This document shows, in pieces, positions 16,554 through 24,607 of a stretch of DNA of 44,984 nt. Numbering within the stretch: position 1 is the stretch's first letter; every line of letters begins with the position of its first letter. Position numbers and translations under genes: made by a program. This DNA comes from Collimonas silvisoli (GTDB taxonomy: Bacteria; Pseudomonadota; Gammaproteobacteria; Burkholderiales; Burkholderiaceae_D): contig NZ_JAGQEG010000045.1 of the NCBI RefSeq assembly GCF_018305005.1, positions 1 through 44,984 on the forward strand. The letters are read 5' to 3'. Under the pieces are notes generated by a model. The model was not told the DNA's origin. It made no database searches and saw only the letters and a list, made by a program, of their open reading frames with translations.

Positions 16554-16579
16554 AAAAGGCCGCAGATGCGGCCTTTTTT
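16554..16579. terminator. Bidirectional terminator between phasin and lysR genes
   Basis: AAAAGGCCGC (16554-16563), loop AGAT, and GCGGCCTTTT (16568-16577) form a perfect 10-bp stem, with six T after the GC part on the plus strand and four on the minus strand. It serves the phasin transcript and, because the lysR stop codon abuts it (16579-16581), also the leftward lysR transcript. Confidence 0.93.
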
Positions 16580-17493
16580 CAAATGGGCAAAGCGCGATCC
16601 CAGGCCGGCACCTCGCCGAATTGCTGCGCCAGGAAATCGACAAAGGTACGCACCTTGGCCGACAGATGCTGGCGGCTCGGATATACCGCGTGGATCGCCA
16701 GCTCATCACCGTGATAATCGGTCAGGATCGGTAGCAAGCGACCGTCGCGGATCGCATCGCCGATGATGAAGGTCGGTTGCCGTATGACGCCCATGCCGGC
16801 AATCGCCGCCGCCAGCAGCAGATCGCCGTTATTGCAATGCAAGCCGCCGCTGATGCGTACCGTGTGCGTCTTGCCGTCGCGCTTAAGGCGCCATTCGTTA
16901 TCCGGCAGCGTATAGGCATAAGTCAGACAGGCATGTCGGGCCAAGTCGTCGGGATGTTGCGGCACGCCGTGCTGCTCAAGGTAGGCCGGGGCGGCACAGG
17001 TCAACACATGCGCCGTAGCCAGCTTGCGCATCACCAGACTGGAATTCTGCAATCTGCCGATGCGGATCGCCAGATCGAAACCTTCCTCGACCAGATCGAC
17101 AATCCGGTCGGATAAGGTCACGTCCAGTTCGACATTGGGATAGCGTTGCGCATAAAGCGGCAGCAGCCGGCCCAAATGACTGACGGAGAACGAAACCGGC
17201 GCATTGACGCGCAGCACGCCACTCGGATTGGCGGCGTGCATGCCTGCCGCCAGCGTGGCTTGCTCAAGATCGGCCAGCAGCTGCTTGCAGCGTTCCAGGT
17301 AGGCGCCGCCGGTATCGGTCAGGCTGAGGCGGCGCGTGCTGCGATTCAGCAGGCGCGCGCCCAGGTATTCCTCAAGCTCGGCGATATGCCGTGTCACCGA
17401 TGGATTCGACAAGTTCAGAATCCGCGCAGCGCCCGACAGGCTGCCGGTTTCAGTCACTTTGACAAACACCTTCATGGCCTCGAACAGATTCAT
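16579..17493 (-). CDS. LysR-family transcriptional regulator
   Basis: The 304-residue protein has the LysR N-terminal winged helix-turn-helix (FEAMKVFVKVTETGSLSGAA, then LNLSNPSVTRHIAELEEYLG) and a C-terminal LysR substrate-binding domain. It resembles the large AaeR/DsdC-like subgroup of proteobacteria that usually regulates an adjacent, divergent operon. The divergent genes are a DoxX protein and a DODA-type dioxygenase (17630-18864), so these are the likely targets. The intergenic region holds repeated CTTTTCACT half-sites. The effector is unknown; a phenolic or quinone compound is a guess from the targets. Confidence 0.92.
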   Translation of the reverse strand: MNLFEAMKVFVKVTETGSLSGAARILNLSNPSVTRHIAELEEYLGARLLNRSTRRLSLTDTGGAYLERCKQLLADLEQATLAAGMHAANPSGVLRVNAPVSFSVSHLGRLLPLYAQRYPNVELDVTLSDRIVDLVEEGFDLAIRIGRLQNSSLVMRKLATAHVLTCAAPAYLEQHGVPQHPDDLARHACLTYAYTLPDNEWRLKRDGKTHTVRISGGLHCNNGDLLLAAAIAGMGVIRQPTFIIGDAIRDGRLLPILTDYHGDELAIHAVYPSRQHLSAKVRTFVDFLAQQFGEVPAWDRALPI

Positions 17494-17550
17494 CGCAATG
17501 CCTTATTGTTTTGAAATTCGGAAATGGTATTTTAATAAAATCGCATTTTT

Positions 17551-17610
17551 CTTTTCACTGCAAGAATATATAGTGAAACACGATCCATAAACTATCTTGG
17601 CTTTTCACTA
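17551..17610. promoter_or_regulatory. LysR-type half-sites in the lysR-doxX intergenic region
   Basis: TTTCACT (17553-17559) and AGTGAAA (17572-17578) form an inverted repeat with a 12-bp spacer, in line with a LysR T-N11-A type recognition site. The nonamer CTTTTCACT occurs at 17551-17559 and again exactly 50 bp downstream at 17601-17609. A possible -10 for doxX (TAAACT, 17588-17593) lies between the second and third half-sites and has no good -35, as expected of an activated promoter. Assignment to the neighbouring LysR protein is inferred. Confidence 0.55.
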
Positions 17611-17629
17611 TTTTTTCGAAGGTAATATC

Positions 17630-18034
17630 ATGAACACAAGTAACCCCGGCATCTATGCCGCTACCCTGCTCAGGCTGACCCTGGGCATTGCCCTGTTGGC
17701 GCATGCTTATCTCAAGGTTTTCGTATTCACTTTAGCGGGCGCGGCCGGTTTCTTTGCCAGCCAGGGTTTTCCGGCATGGTCGGTCTACCCTGTGGTGGCA
17801 ATCGAGGTGCTGACCGGGATTGCCATGGTGCTTGGCCTTCAGGCGCGGATTGCCGCCGTGATTTCCCTGCCGGTGCTGTTGGGCGCATTATCGGTCCATG
17901 CCGGCAACGGCTGGGTTTTCACCAGCCCTAACGGCGGCTGGGAATATCCTGCATTCATGGTGGTCACCGCCATTTCAGTGGCCTTGCTGGGCAACGGCGC
18001 GTTTGCGCTGGGTAACGCCAAGGTCGACAAGTAA
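17630..18034 (+). CDS. DoxX family membrane protein
   Basis: A 134-residue inner-membrane protein with four predicted spans, belonging to the DoxX/SURF4-like family (GIYAATLLRLTLGIALLAHA at the N-terminus, then LTGIAMVLGLQARIAA). Members occur beside oxidoreductases and thiosulfate or stress-response genes; their biochemical role is mostly unresolved. ATG 17630 has CGAAGG at 17617-17622, 7 bases upstream, and is preferred over an in-frame upstream codon. The dioxygenase gene follows 32 bp later, so the two form an operon under probable LysR control. Confidence 0.88.
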   Translation: MNTSNPGIYAATLLRLTLGIALLAHAYLKVFVFTLAGAAGFFASQGFPAWSVYPVVAIEVLTGIAMVLGLQARIAAVISLPVLLGALSVHAGNGWVFTSPNGGWEYPAFMVVTAISVALLGNGAFALGNAKVDK

Positions 18035-18066
18035 TCTGACAAATAAGCCTATTGGAAGAGATCAAG

Positions 18067-18864
18067 ATGAGCACCATTGCCACCCGCATGCCGGCGATTT
18101 TCTTCGGTCACGGCAGCCCGATGAATGCGCTTGAAGAGAATCGCTACACTGCTGCCTGGACCCGGCTGGGTGCTAGTGTGGCGCAGCGGCAGCCGAAGGC
18201 GATCTTGTCGGTGTCCGCGCATTGGTACACGCGCGGCACCGGCGTCACCGCGATGGCGCAGCCGAAAACCATCCACGATTTCGGCGGTTTTCCGCAGGCG
18301 CTGTTCGATGTCCGCTACCCTGCGCCGGGCGATCCGCAACTGGCGGCGCAAGTGCGCGATCTGCTGGCGCCGGTAGCGGTCGCCATGGATCATTCCTGGG
18401 GGCTCGATCACGGTACCTGGTCGGTGCTGGTCAAAGCCTTTCCCAAGGCCGACGTGCCGGTGATACAACTGAGTATCGATGCTACCCGGCCGGCGCAGTT
18501 TCATTTTGATCTGGGACGTAAACTTGCCGTATTGCGCGAACAAGGCGTGCTGATCATCGGCAGCGGCGATGTGGTGCATAACCTGCGCTTGATGAATCGC
18601 AGTCAGGATGCGCCGGTGCATGGCTGGGCTCAGCGTTTCAATGACCACATCCGCGAGAGCCTGCTAAGCGGCGATCAGCAAGCCCTGATCGACTACGCCG
18701 ATCAGGGGCAGGATGCGCAATTGTCGGTGCCGACCCCAGAACACTATCTGCCGCTGCTGTACATCGCAGGCGCCAAACAGGATGACGAGACGATTTCGAT
18801 TGCAGTGGATGGTATCGATATCGGTTCTATCAGCATGCTGACTGCTGTGGTCGGCGCTGTCTGA
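18067..18864 (+). CDS. ygiD: DODA-type extradiol aromatic ring-opening dioxygenase
   Basis: The 265-residue protein belongs to the class III extradiol dioxygenase family that includes E. coli YgiD (4,5-DOPA dioxygenase). PAIFFGHGSPMNAL at the N-terminus gives a conserved metal-ligand His, VSAHWYTRG and DHSWGLDHGTWSVL are further family motifs, and IIGSGDVVHNLRLM supplies another His. Fe(II) or Zn(II) would be bound. The reaction is ring cleavage of a catechol-type compound; the physiological substrate is unknown. ATG 18067 with GGAAGAG at 18054-18060 is the start. It is the second gene of the LysR-linked pair. Confidence 0.88.
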   Translation: MSTIATRMPAIFFGHGSPMNALEENRYTAAWTRLGASVAQRQPKAILSVSAHWYTRGTGVTAMAQPKTIHDFGGFPQALFDVRYPAPGDPQLAAQVRDLLAPVAVAMDHSWGLDHGTWSVLVKAFPKADVPVIQLSIDATRPAQFHFDLGRKLAVLREQGVLIIGSGDVVHNLRLMNRSQDAPVHGWAQRFNDHIRESLLSGDQQALIDYADQGQDAQLSVPTPEHYLPLLYIAGAKQDDETISIAVDGIDIGSISMLTAVVGAV

Positions 18865-18870
18865 CGCCAT

Positions 18871-18900
18871 ACCCAAGCGCAACCCAAGCGTAACCCAAGC
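18871..18900. repeat. Short tandem repeat, 11-bp unit, 2.7 copies
   Basis: ACCCAAGCGCA, ACCCAAGCGTA and ACCCAAGC follow each other without gaps in the space between the convergent dioxygenase and phospholipase-D genes. This looks like a slippage-generated repeat. The last copy also forms one arm of the hairpin at 18894-18931. Confidence 0.85.
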
Positions 18901-18931
18901 CGGATTATTCCTTGCCCTTCACCGGCTTGGG
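18894..18931 (-). other. Hairpin spanning the stop codon of the PLD gene
   Basis: CCCAAGCCGG (18894-18903) and CCGGCTTGGG (18922-18931) are perfect 10-bp arms around an 18-base loop. On the minus strand the hairpin includes the last codons and the TAA (18905-18907) of the phospholipase-D gene. No U-run follows, so it may act as a Rho-dependent or mRNA 3'-end stabilising structure rather than an intrinsic terminator. Confidence 0.5.
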
Positions 18932-20137
18932 ATATGCCTTCATCACGTCGATAGGCTGTGCGTATGCAGAGTCCCAGGTCTGCTGGTGCAAGTCGGCAAT
19001 CCGTTGCGCCATCTTCTCGTTGCGCAGCACGATCTCCAGGTTGCGCGACATATCCAGGTAGCCGCCGCTCCAGTTGCTGGTGCCGATCCACGCCAGCTGG
19101 CCGTCGATAGACATGGTCTTGCTATGGATCACGCGGGCGAAAGGAATGAAACCGGTGCTGGCCTGCGGCAGCGTGACGATTCTGATTTCCATGCCGGGCA
19201 GCAGCGCCAGGCTTTTCAGATAGGCGATCGCCGGCTGTTCGGTATTCCAGTTCGACACCATCAGCTTGACCTTGACGCCACGCGCCAGTGCGGCGCGGAT
19301 CGCGTTGTCGATCACGGGGTAATACGGACGCGTGTGATTCGGCCCATAGCTTAACGGCGCATAGTCGAGCAGCTGTATCCTGATTTCGGATTTAGCTGCA
19401 GCCAGCAGTTTCGGCAGCTCGGTTTCGGAGTCGCCGACGCCGGGCGGATTGAACGCGTTCGGGCTGGCTAAAAGAAATGACGTTTGCCGGTCATCGGTGC
19501 TTACTACGCTCTGATTGAGTTTCGCCACCTGTTTGTCTTGCGCGATCAATTCCTGCGCATGCCAATCCTGTTCGAAAATATTTTGCAGCTGGCCGACCAC
19601 CGCGGCGTCGGTGATGCGCAAGCCGGTTTCATGGATATGGGCAAACGAGCGCCAGTCGAAATTCTGACTGCCGACGTAGGCGGTGCTGGCATCGACCACC
19701 ATATATTTTGCGTGGATGATGCCGTTGCCGGTCAGCTTGGAGTAATCGAGATAGCGGAATTCCAGGTTGGGGATCTGCTTGAGCCGCTCGATGGTTGGCA
19801 TATCGGAGGCGAACTTGCCTTTCTCCTCCATCAGGAAACGAATCTTGACACCACGCGCGCCGGCTGCGGCGAGCCGGGCTATCACCTGTTCGAACGCCGC
19901 GCCAGGCTGGCTGGCGACATAAAACTGACCCAGCACGATCTGGTGTTTGGCGCTATCGAACATCTCGCTCCAGACCTGCAGCGGTTCACGCAAATCGGGC
20001 GTTGCCAGTGTGGTTTCGAGCGGAACCGTGTGCACCAGTTCGTAACCGGGAATGCCGAATTCGGCATGGGTGCTGCCGGCGCAGCCCAGCAGAATTGCTA
20101 TCGAGGCGATCAGTCTAGGAGTTTCTATCTTACGCAT
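18905..20137 (-). CDS. Exported phospholipase D-fold (two-HKD) protein, PLD3/PLD4-like
   Basis: About 410 residues with an N-terminal signal sequence (LIASIAILLGCAGSTHAE). Both halves of a PLD active site are present: HAKYMVVD near residue 144, followed by VGSQNFDWRS, and HSKTMSID near 340, followed by IGTSNWSGGY. The HxK(x4)D plus GSxN/GTSN pattern is complete, so a phosphodiesterase or transphosphatidylase working in the periplasm is likely. The NFDWRS and TSNWSGGY contexts and YPVIDNAIRAALARGVKVKL resemble, from memory, the PLD3/PLD4 and poxvirus F13 branch rather than cardiolipin synthase; PLD3/4 are 5'-exonucleases and lipid enzymes. ATG 20137 is preferred because AGGA lies 5 bases upstream; ATG 20143 is the alternative. 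It starts 11 bases after exbB and is the last gene of a TonB operon. Confidence 0.85.
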   Translation of the reverse strand: MRKIETPRLIASIAILLGCAGSTHAEFGIPGYELVHTVPLETTLATPDLREPLQVWSEMFDSAKHQIVLGQFYVASQPGAAFEQVIARLAAAGARGVKIRFLMEEKGKFASDMPTIERLKQIPNLEFRYLDYSKLTGNGIIHAKYMVVDASTAYVGSQNFDWRSFAHIHETGLRITDAAVVGQLQNIFEQDWHAQELIAQDKQVAKLNQSVVSTDDRQTSFLLASPNAFNPPGVGDSETELPKLLAAAKSEIRIQLLDYAPLSYGPNHTRPYYPVIDNAIRAALARGVKVKLMVSNWNTEQPAIAYLKSLALLPGMEIRIVTLPQASTGFIPFARVIHSKTMSIDGQLAWIGTSNWSGGYLDMSRNLEIVLRNEKMAQRIADLHQQTWDSAYAQPIDVMKAYPKPVKGKE

Positions 20138-20148
20138 TTCCATCCTGG

Positions 20149-20799
20149 TCAGGCGAGATGCAACTTTCCGGATTCAGCCGGTATCGCAGCTTGCGTGTCG
20201 CCGCCAGCCGCACGGCCGACGCAGGCACGCAGCATCAGCACTTTCAAATGATCGTTGATGCGCTCGATCCGTTCCTGGAACATATTAAAGAAAAACATGC
20301 CGACTACCGCAATGCCTATGCCCAGCGCGGTCGCATACAAAGCGGTGCCTATGCCTTGCGACACCTGGCCCGGATCGGATACGCCGGATACCGCCAGCGC
20401 CTTGAAAGTATCGATAATACCCAAAATCGTACCGAGCAGACCGAGCAGGGGAGCGGCGGTCACGATGGTGTCGAGAATCCACAGCCGATGCTGCACTTCG
20501 CCGCGGTTGGCGATATATACCGACTCACTGAAATCCTCCAGATCTTTTTCACTGGTCAGCTGATGTTTTTCCGCCAGGATGTCAGACACCAGCGTCAGCG
20601 GCAGGCTGGCGCGCGACGTCAGTGCGCTCGGCAATTCCTGCACGTGCTGCACGGCGTGAGTCATGGCTTTTTCCAGGCCGATTGCCTGGCGCAAAGTGTA
20701 ATTGAAAAACAGCCCGCGTTCGACAATCACGAATATCGCCAGGGCAGCGCAGGCGTACATCAGATAGAAAGCGAGTTCGTGGAATAGTTGCATGTTCAT
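20149..20799 (-). CDS. exbB: MotA/TolQ/ExbB proton channel protein
   Basis: The 216-residue inner-membrane protein has three spans: an N-terminal FYLMYACAALAIFVIVERGLF (given here as FYLMYACAALAIF and VIVERGLF), and two near 110-135 (IVTAAPLLGLLGTILGIIDTF) and 155-180 (GTALYATALGIGIAVVGMFFF). The PLLGLLGTILG and ALYATALGI motifs are diagnostic of ExbB/TolQ. With ExbD it forms the proton-driven motor for TonB. ATG 20799 is chosen since GAGG is 5 bases upstream; a GTG further upstream is less likely. It lies between the receptor gene and the PLD gene, which separates it from exbD, an uncommon order. Confidence 0.9.
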   Translation of the reverse strand: MNMQLFHELAFYLMYACAALAIFVIVERGLFFNYTLRQAIGLEKAMTHAVQHVQELPSALTSRASLPLTLVSDILAEKHQLTSEKDLEDFSESVYIANRGEVQHRLWILDTIVTAAPLLGLLGTILGIIDTFKALAVSGVSDPGQVSQGIGTALYATALGIGIAVVGMFFFNMFQERIERINDHLKVLMLRACVGRAAGGDTQAAIPAESGKLHLA

Positions 20800-20884
20800 G
20801 TTGACCTCTCTGCGCACGAATGCACGTTTGTTGCAGCGGCAGGCTCCAACTTAGGAGCCGCCGCCAGGGATAGCTACAACTTAA

Positions 20885-23281
20885 TTAAAAATCCGCCACC
20901 AAAGTGACGCTGAAGCTGCGCGGCGCGCTGACGTAGAACGTCGGCGGAGTGGCCGGCGCACTGCTTCCGATTGCGACCGCATTGCTGGTGAACTGGCTGC
21001 CGCTGCCGGCGTTCAGGTTCAGGTATTGCTTGTCAAAGATATTGTTGAGGTTGAAGCGCAGCGTCGGTTTCTTCAGCCACGTGGTGGACGGGAAGGTATA
21101 GCCGGCGCCGGCGTTGAACACCGTATAGCCGCCCAGGCTGTCGTCGTTGACCAGCGTGGTATAACGCTTGCCGGTGTATTTGGCCTGGCCGAATACATAC
21201 CAGCTGTCTTGTGCGTATTGCAGGCTCAGGCCGCTCAGCCAGTTCGGGGTATCCGGGAACTCTTTGCCGCCGGTTGGCAGGTTGAAGTTGGCCGCCCAAG
21301 GCATATCCTTATCCATCTTGCTCTTGATATAGGAGAGCGAACCGTACAAGCTCAGGTTCTTGGTGAGCGAGTAACCGGATTCCAGTTCAAAGCCTTTGGA
21401 CGTCGAATCACCGACGTTGTAATCGATACGATTGCCGGTATCCGGGTTGAACGAGGTGGCAATCCGATTTTTGTAATCGACATAGAATACCGATCCCGAA
21501 AACGTCCATTTATCGGCTGCGTAACGGTAGCCCAGGTCGTAGTTCCAAGAGGTTTCCTTATCCACCGGCACATTGCGCACGGTGCCGCCGGTGTACACGC
21601 CGTTGACAAATTTGCCGCCTGAGATCAGGTTGAAAAAGGAGAAATTGCCTGGCGCTTTGAAGTTCTTCGCAGCATTGAAGAATACCGATTGCGCCGGATC
21701 GAGCTGGTAACGGATGCCGAGGCTAGGCAACAGATCGGAATACGATTTCTGCACGGTATAAAACCCTGGCGAGCTTTGGCTCGGGTTGTTGGTGACGTTA
21801 CGGTCTATGCTCGAATAACGGGCGCCGAGTTGCAGGTTCAGTTTGTCTTGCATCAAGCTGATGTTGTCTTGCGCAAAAGCCGATTTGCCGGTGCTGATGG
21901 TGAGCGTGTCGCGGTATTGCACGATGCTGCCGTCCTGATTCCGCAACCAGGCGCTGGGATTGTTCAGCCAGACATCGGCCGCATTGCCGTTGTTGTCGAT
22001 AGGCGCAAACGGGCCGGTTTGCTGATGACGCGCGCGCTCGTACCAATAGCCGACCATCAGTTTGTGGTTCTCGATCTGCTGGTTGTACTTGACCGTGACG
22101 CCAGGACGATAGGTGCGGGTGCGGCTGCCTTCATAGACGAACACGGTGTCCTTGGTGTCGCCGTCGCCATTGACGTCACGTACGCCGCCGCCCAGCAACG
22201 CACCGGAATTACCTTCGGTGATAGTTTGCAATTGATTGCCGCCGGTGCCGAAGCCGTACCACATGTAAGGGTTGACATCGATGCTGGATTGCGGCGCCAG
22301 CTGGAAGTGCGCGTTCATGGTGGCCAGCCAGTTCTTGAACGGATTCAGGTTGTAGCCGTAGTATAGGTCTTTGTTACCGGTATTGATGCCGGCGTTCGGC
22401 CCGTAGGTCGAGTCATTCTGGGCACCAGGACCGCCCGGCTGATGCACCGGCGCTACAGTGCCGTAATCCAGGTTGCGTCCGAACTGGGCAATTTGCGCCT
22501 TGGTCAGCGAGCGATAATTATTGTTCAACGCTGTGTTGTACATGAAGCCGGTATCGACAAAGCTGCCGCCGCCCAGATCCAGCTTGCTGTTGAAGTCGAC
22601 GTGTTGCTTGTCGGCGCGGCCCTTGCCCTTGAACTTGTCGGCTTGCGCCTTGGAATAAGAGATGAAGAATTTGAAGCGATCGTTGAACAACTTGCCGGAA
22701 TCAAGGCGCACATAGCCTTTACGCAGATTGTTCGAGCCGAACGTGTATTCGGTGCGGAAGCGGCGCTGATCTTCCGGGGTGCACATGGTCATGCCGATAT
22801 TGCCGCCGGTGGCGCCGACGTGCGGCGCTTCGGTGTCGGTGGAACCTTGGGTGACGAAGATGTCGCACAGGTTTTCCGCATCGGTGTATTCCTGCGGATA
22901 GACGGCGAAGCTGCCGGAATCGTTGACCGGTGCGCCGTTGACGGTGAAGCCGAGCTGGTCGCTGTTAAAACCGCGCACCCGGACATTGCCGCCGAACAGG
23001 CCGGTGCCGTCGGTATCGTAGCTGTTCACGCCCGGCAGCAGATTGATCATCTGGAACGGATTGCCGGTGGTGCTTTGCTTTTCCATATAGTCGCGATTGA
23101 CCGAGCTGCGCGCTTTCGCTGATTCTTCTTGCTGGATCAGGCCGGTGCTCTGGCCGCCGCCGGCATCGCCTTGCACCGTGACCTTGCCCACTTCGGATGT
23201 GTCCGCAGCATAGACCAATGGACTAGCGGCGATGAATAACCCGGAGATCAGCAGTGACAGCCGGGTGACTTTGAATTGCAT
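20885..23281 (-). CDS. TonB-dependent outer-membrane receptor
   Basis: The 798-residue protein has a signal peptide (LLISGLFIAASPLVYAAD), a plug domain (about 40-180, with NPFQMINLLPGVNSYD and VRVRGFNSDQLGFTVNG) and a 22-strand barrel region ending in the outer-membrane C-terminal Phe (VADF). GKVTVQGD just after cleavage is a possible TonB box. LNNIFDKQYLNLN near the end is a common receptor motif. ATG 23281 is used because GGGAG is 8 bases upstream and the signal peptide starts there. The ligand cannot be read from the sequence; the neighbouring exported PLD-fold enzyme suggests a phosphodiester-derived compound, as an inference. Lies in the middle of the exbD-tonB-receptor-exbB-pld operon. 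Confidence 0.92.
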   Translation of the reverse strand: MQFKVTRLSLLISGLFIAASPLVYAADTSEVGKVTVQGDAGGGQSTGLIQQEESAKARSSVNRDYMEKQSTTGNPFQMINLLPGVNSYDTDGTGLFGGNVRVRGFNSDQLGFTVNGAPVNDSGSFAVYPQEYTDAENLCDIFVTQGSTDTEAPHVGATGGNIGMTMCTPEDQRRFRTEYTFGSNNLRKGYVRLDSGKLFNDRFKFFISYSKAQADKFKGKGRADKQHVDFNSKLDLGGGSFVDTGFMYNTALNNNYRSLTKAQIAQFGRNLDYGTVAPVHQPGGPGAQNDSTYGPNAGINTGNKDLYYGYNLNPFKNWLATMNAHFQLAPQSSIDVNPYMWYGFGTGGNQLQTITEGNSGALLGGGVRDVNGDGDTKDTVFVYEGSRTRTYRPGVTVKYNQQIENHKLMVGYWYERARHQQTGPFAPIDNNGNAADVWLNNPSAWLRNQDGSIVQYRDTLTISTGKSAFAQDNISLMQDKLNLQLGARYSSIDRNVTNNPSQSSPGFYTVQKSYSDLLPSLGIRYQLDPAQSVFFNAAKNFKAPGNFSFFNLISGGKFVNGVYTGGTVRNVPVDKETSWNYDLGYRYAADKWTFSGSVFYVDYKNRIATSFNPDTGNRIDYNVGDSTSKGFELESGYSLTKNLSLYGSLSYIKSKMDKDMPWAANFNLPTGGKEFPDTPNWLSGLSLQYAQDSWYVFGQAKYTGKRYTTLVNDDSLGGYTVFNAGAGYTFPSTTWLKKPTLRFNLNNIFDKQYLNLNAGSGSQFTSNAVAIGSSAPATPPTFYVSAPRSFSVTLVADF

Positions 23282-23355
23282 GGCATTACTCCCTGTACGT
23301 TTTCGGTTTTTTGATGTTTTCAAACTAAGTATTCAAACTGCTGCTGGCTGTTGCT

Positions 23356-24093
23356 TTACCCCGCTCCCGGGATAAATTCCAGTTCGGCGCTGAATCGGTG
23401 AGTTGCTTCTCCGGCCCAGCTGGATTCGGGAAAAGCAGAAAAGGTGGCGCGGTTGATGGTCTTGCGGGCGGCCTCGTCGAGCAGCATGGAGTTCGCCGAT
23501 TCTTCGATGCCTTGCTCCACCAGGGTGCCGTCGCGATTCAGTACAAACCAGACCTTGACCTTGCCTTGTGGCCGCTGTTGACTGGCTTCGCGGCCGGTTG
23601 GATAGCGCTTGATGCTATTCAGATGCGCCCGCAGCTTGGCGATATAACCTGCCTCGATGCTGGCGTTGTTCGGTTTGGCTACGGGCGGTGCGGGTTCCGG
23701 AGCCGGCGGTGCTACGGCGGCAGGCGCGGCGACGGCTTTGGGTGGCGCTGGCGGCGCCGCCACTTCGGCACTCGGGTTGTTGCTGAGGGGCGTAGCGCTC
23801 ACTGTCTGCGGTGGCGTTGGCTGTCGGATCGGCTGCATGACCGGCACTGGCAGCGGCTTGGCCACCTGCGGTGGCGTCGGAGTCGGCGGCGCGGGTGTAG
23901 TCACTGGCGGCGCCGGCGGCTCCGGTTCCGTCAACGCGATCTGCACCAGGGAATCATCTGCATGCGGCTGGATCTTTACCGCTTTCTGAATCCCGGCAAA
24001 GATCAGGATCGCGAGTATGATTATCGACGGCAGCGTTGCCAGCGCATCGCGAAACCGGTAGAAGAACGGCATGGTCATGATTGCTTGCATCAC
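23356..24093 (-). CDS. tonB: TonB energy-transducing protein
   Basis: A 245-residue protein with the three TonB parts: one N-terminal membrane span (TLPSIIILAILIFAGI), a long periplasmic Pro/Ala-rich stretch at about 55-145 (PEPPAPPVTTPAPPTPTPPQ), and a C-terminal TonB domain with RYPTGREAS and GKVKVWFVLNRDGTLVEQ. It passes energy from ExbB-ExbD to the receptor. Its ATG overlaps the exbD TGA by 4 bases (ATGA type), so translation is coupled. The cytoplasmic N-terminus (MMQAIMTMPFFYRFRD) is longer than usual, and ATG codons at residues 2, 6 or 8 are alternative starts. Confidence 0.9.
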   Translation of the reverse strand: MMQAIMTMPFFYRFRDALATLPSIIILAILIFAGIQKAVKIQPHADDSLVQIALTEPEPPAPPVTTPAPPTPTPPQVAKPLPVPVMQPIRQPTPPQTVSATPLSNNPSAEVAAPPAPPKAVAAPAAVAPPAPEPAPPVAKPNNASIEAGYIAKLRAHLNSIKRYPTGREASQQRPQGKVKVWFVLNRDGTLVEQGIEESANSMLLDEAARKTINRATFSAFPESSWAGEATHRFSAELEFIPGAG

Positions 24094-24497
24094 GGTTTGC
24101 GGGTAGCAATGGAGATCGATTCGAAGCCGTTCTGCTTCAAGTTGTCCATCACTTCCACCAGCCGTTGCACCTCAACCCCGCGATCGCTGTTGACGATGAC
24201 GTTGAGTTTTTCGCCGTTCTTCCTGGCTTGGTTCAAGCGTGTCGACAGCTCGCCGAGCTTGGTGTCGACGCCGTCGACTTGCAGCGCGTCGTTGAGGCCA
24301 ATCGTGATGACAGCCTTGTTTTGCGGTTTCAAATCCTGCGAGCTGCTGGCAGTCGGCAGATGAGTTTTCATGCCGAGTGCAGGAATCACGTTGAGACTGA
24401 TCAGCACAAAAAACACCAGTAGAAACATCATCACGTCGATCATAGGAATAATTTCGACGCGGGCTTTCCGCTTTTTTGGTTCGTCCCAACTACGCAT
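24090..24497 (-). CDS. exbD: Biopolymer transport protein ExbD
   Basis: The 135-residue protein has one N-terminal span with the essential channel aspartate in IIPMIDVMMFLLVFFVLI, then a periplasmic ExbD/TolR domain (VITIGLNDALQVDG and the closing NLKQNGFESISIATRKP). It forms the motor core with ExbB and probably couples proton flow to TonB movement. It is the first gene of the leftward operon. A possible promoter on the minus strand (TTCACG, 16 bp, TATATC) lies 20-50 bp upstream but is weak. Confidence 0.92.
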   Translation of the reverse strand: MRSWDEPKKRKARVEIIPMIDVMMFLLVFFVLISLNVIPALGMKTHLPTASSSQDLKPQNKAVITIGLNDALQVDGVDTKLGELSTRLNQARKNGEKLNVIVNSDRGVEVQRLVEVMDNLKQNGFESISIATRKP

Positions 24498-24607
24498 TGC
24501 ACTACCCCGATATAAGATGCGCGGCGATAGCGTGAAGTCGCTAACCGCTATAATTTCTATAACTGTCGGCAGAATAGCGAGGAATTATTTCGGCAGTATT
24601 ACAATCG

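Noticed and set aside
18905-20137. PLD protein as cardiolipin synthase (Cls)
   Set aside because: It has a cleavable signal peptide, lacks the two N-terminal membrane spans of ClsA, and its HKD contexts fit the PLD3/F13 branch better. Cls activity is not excluded.
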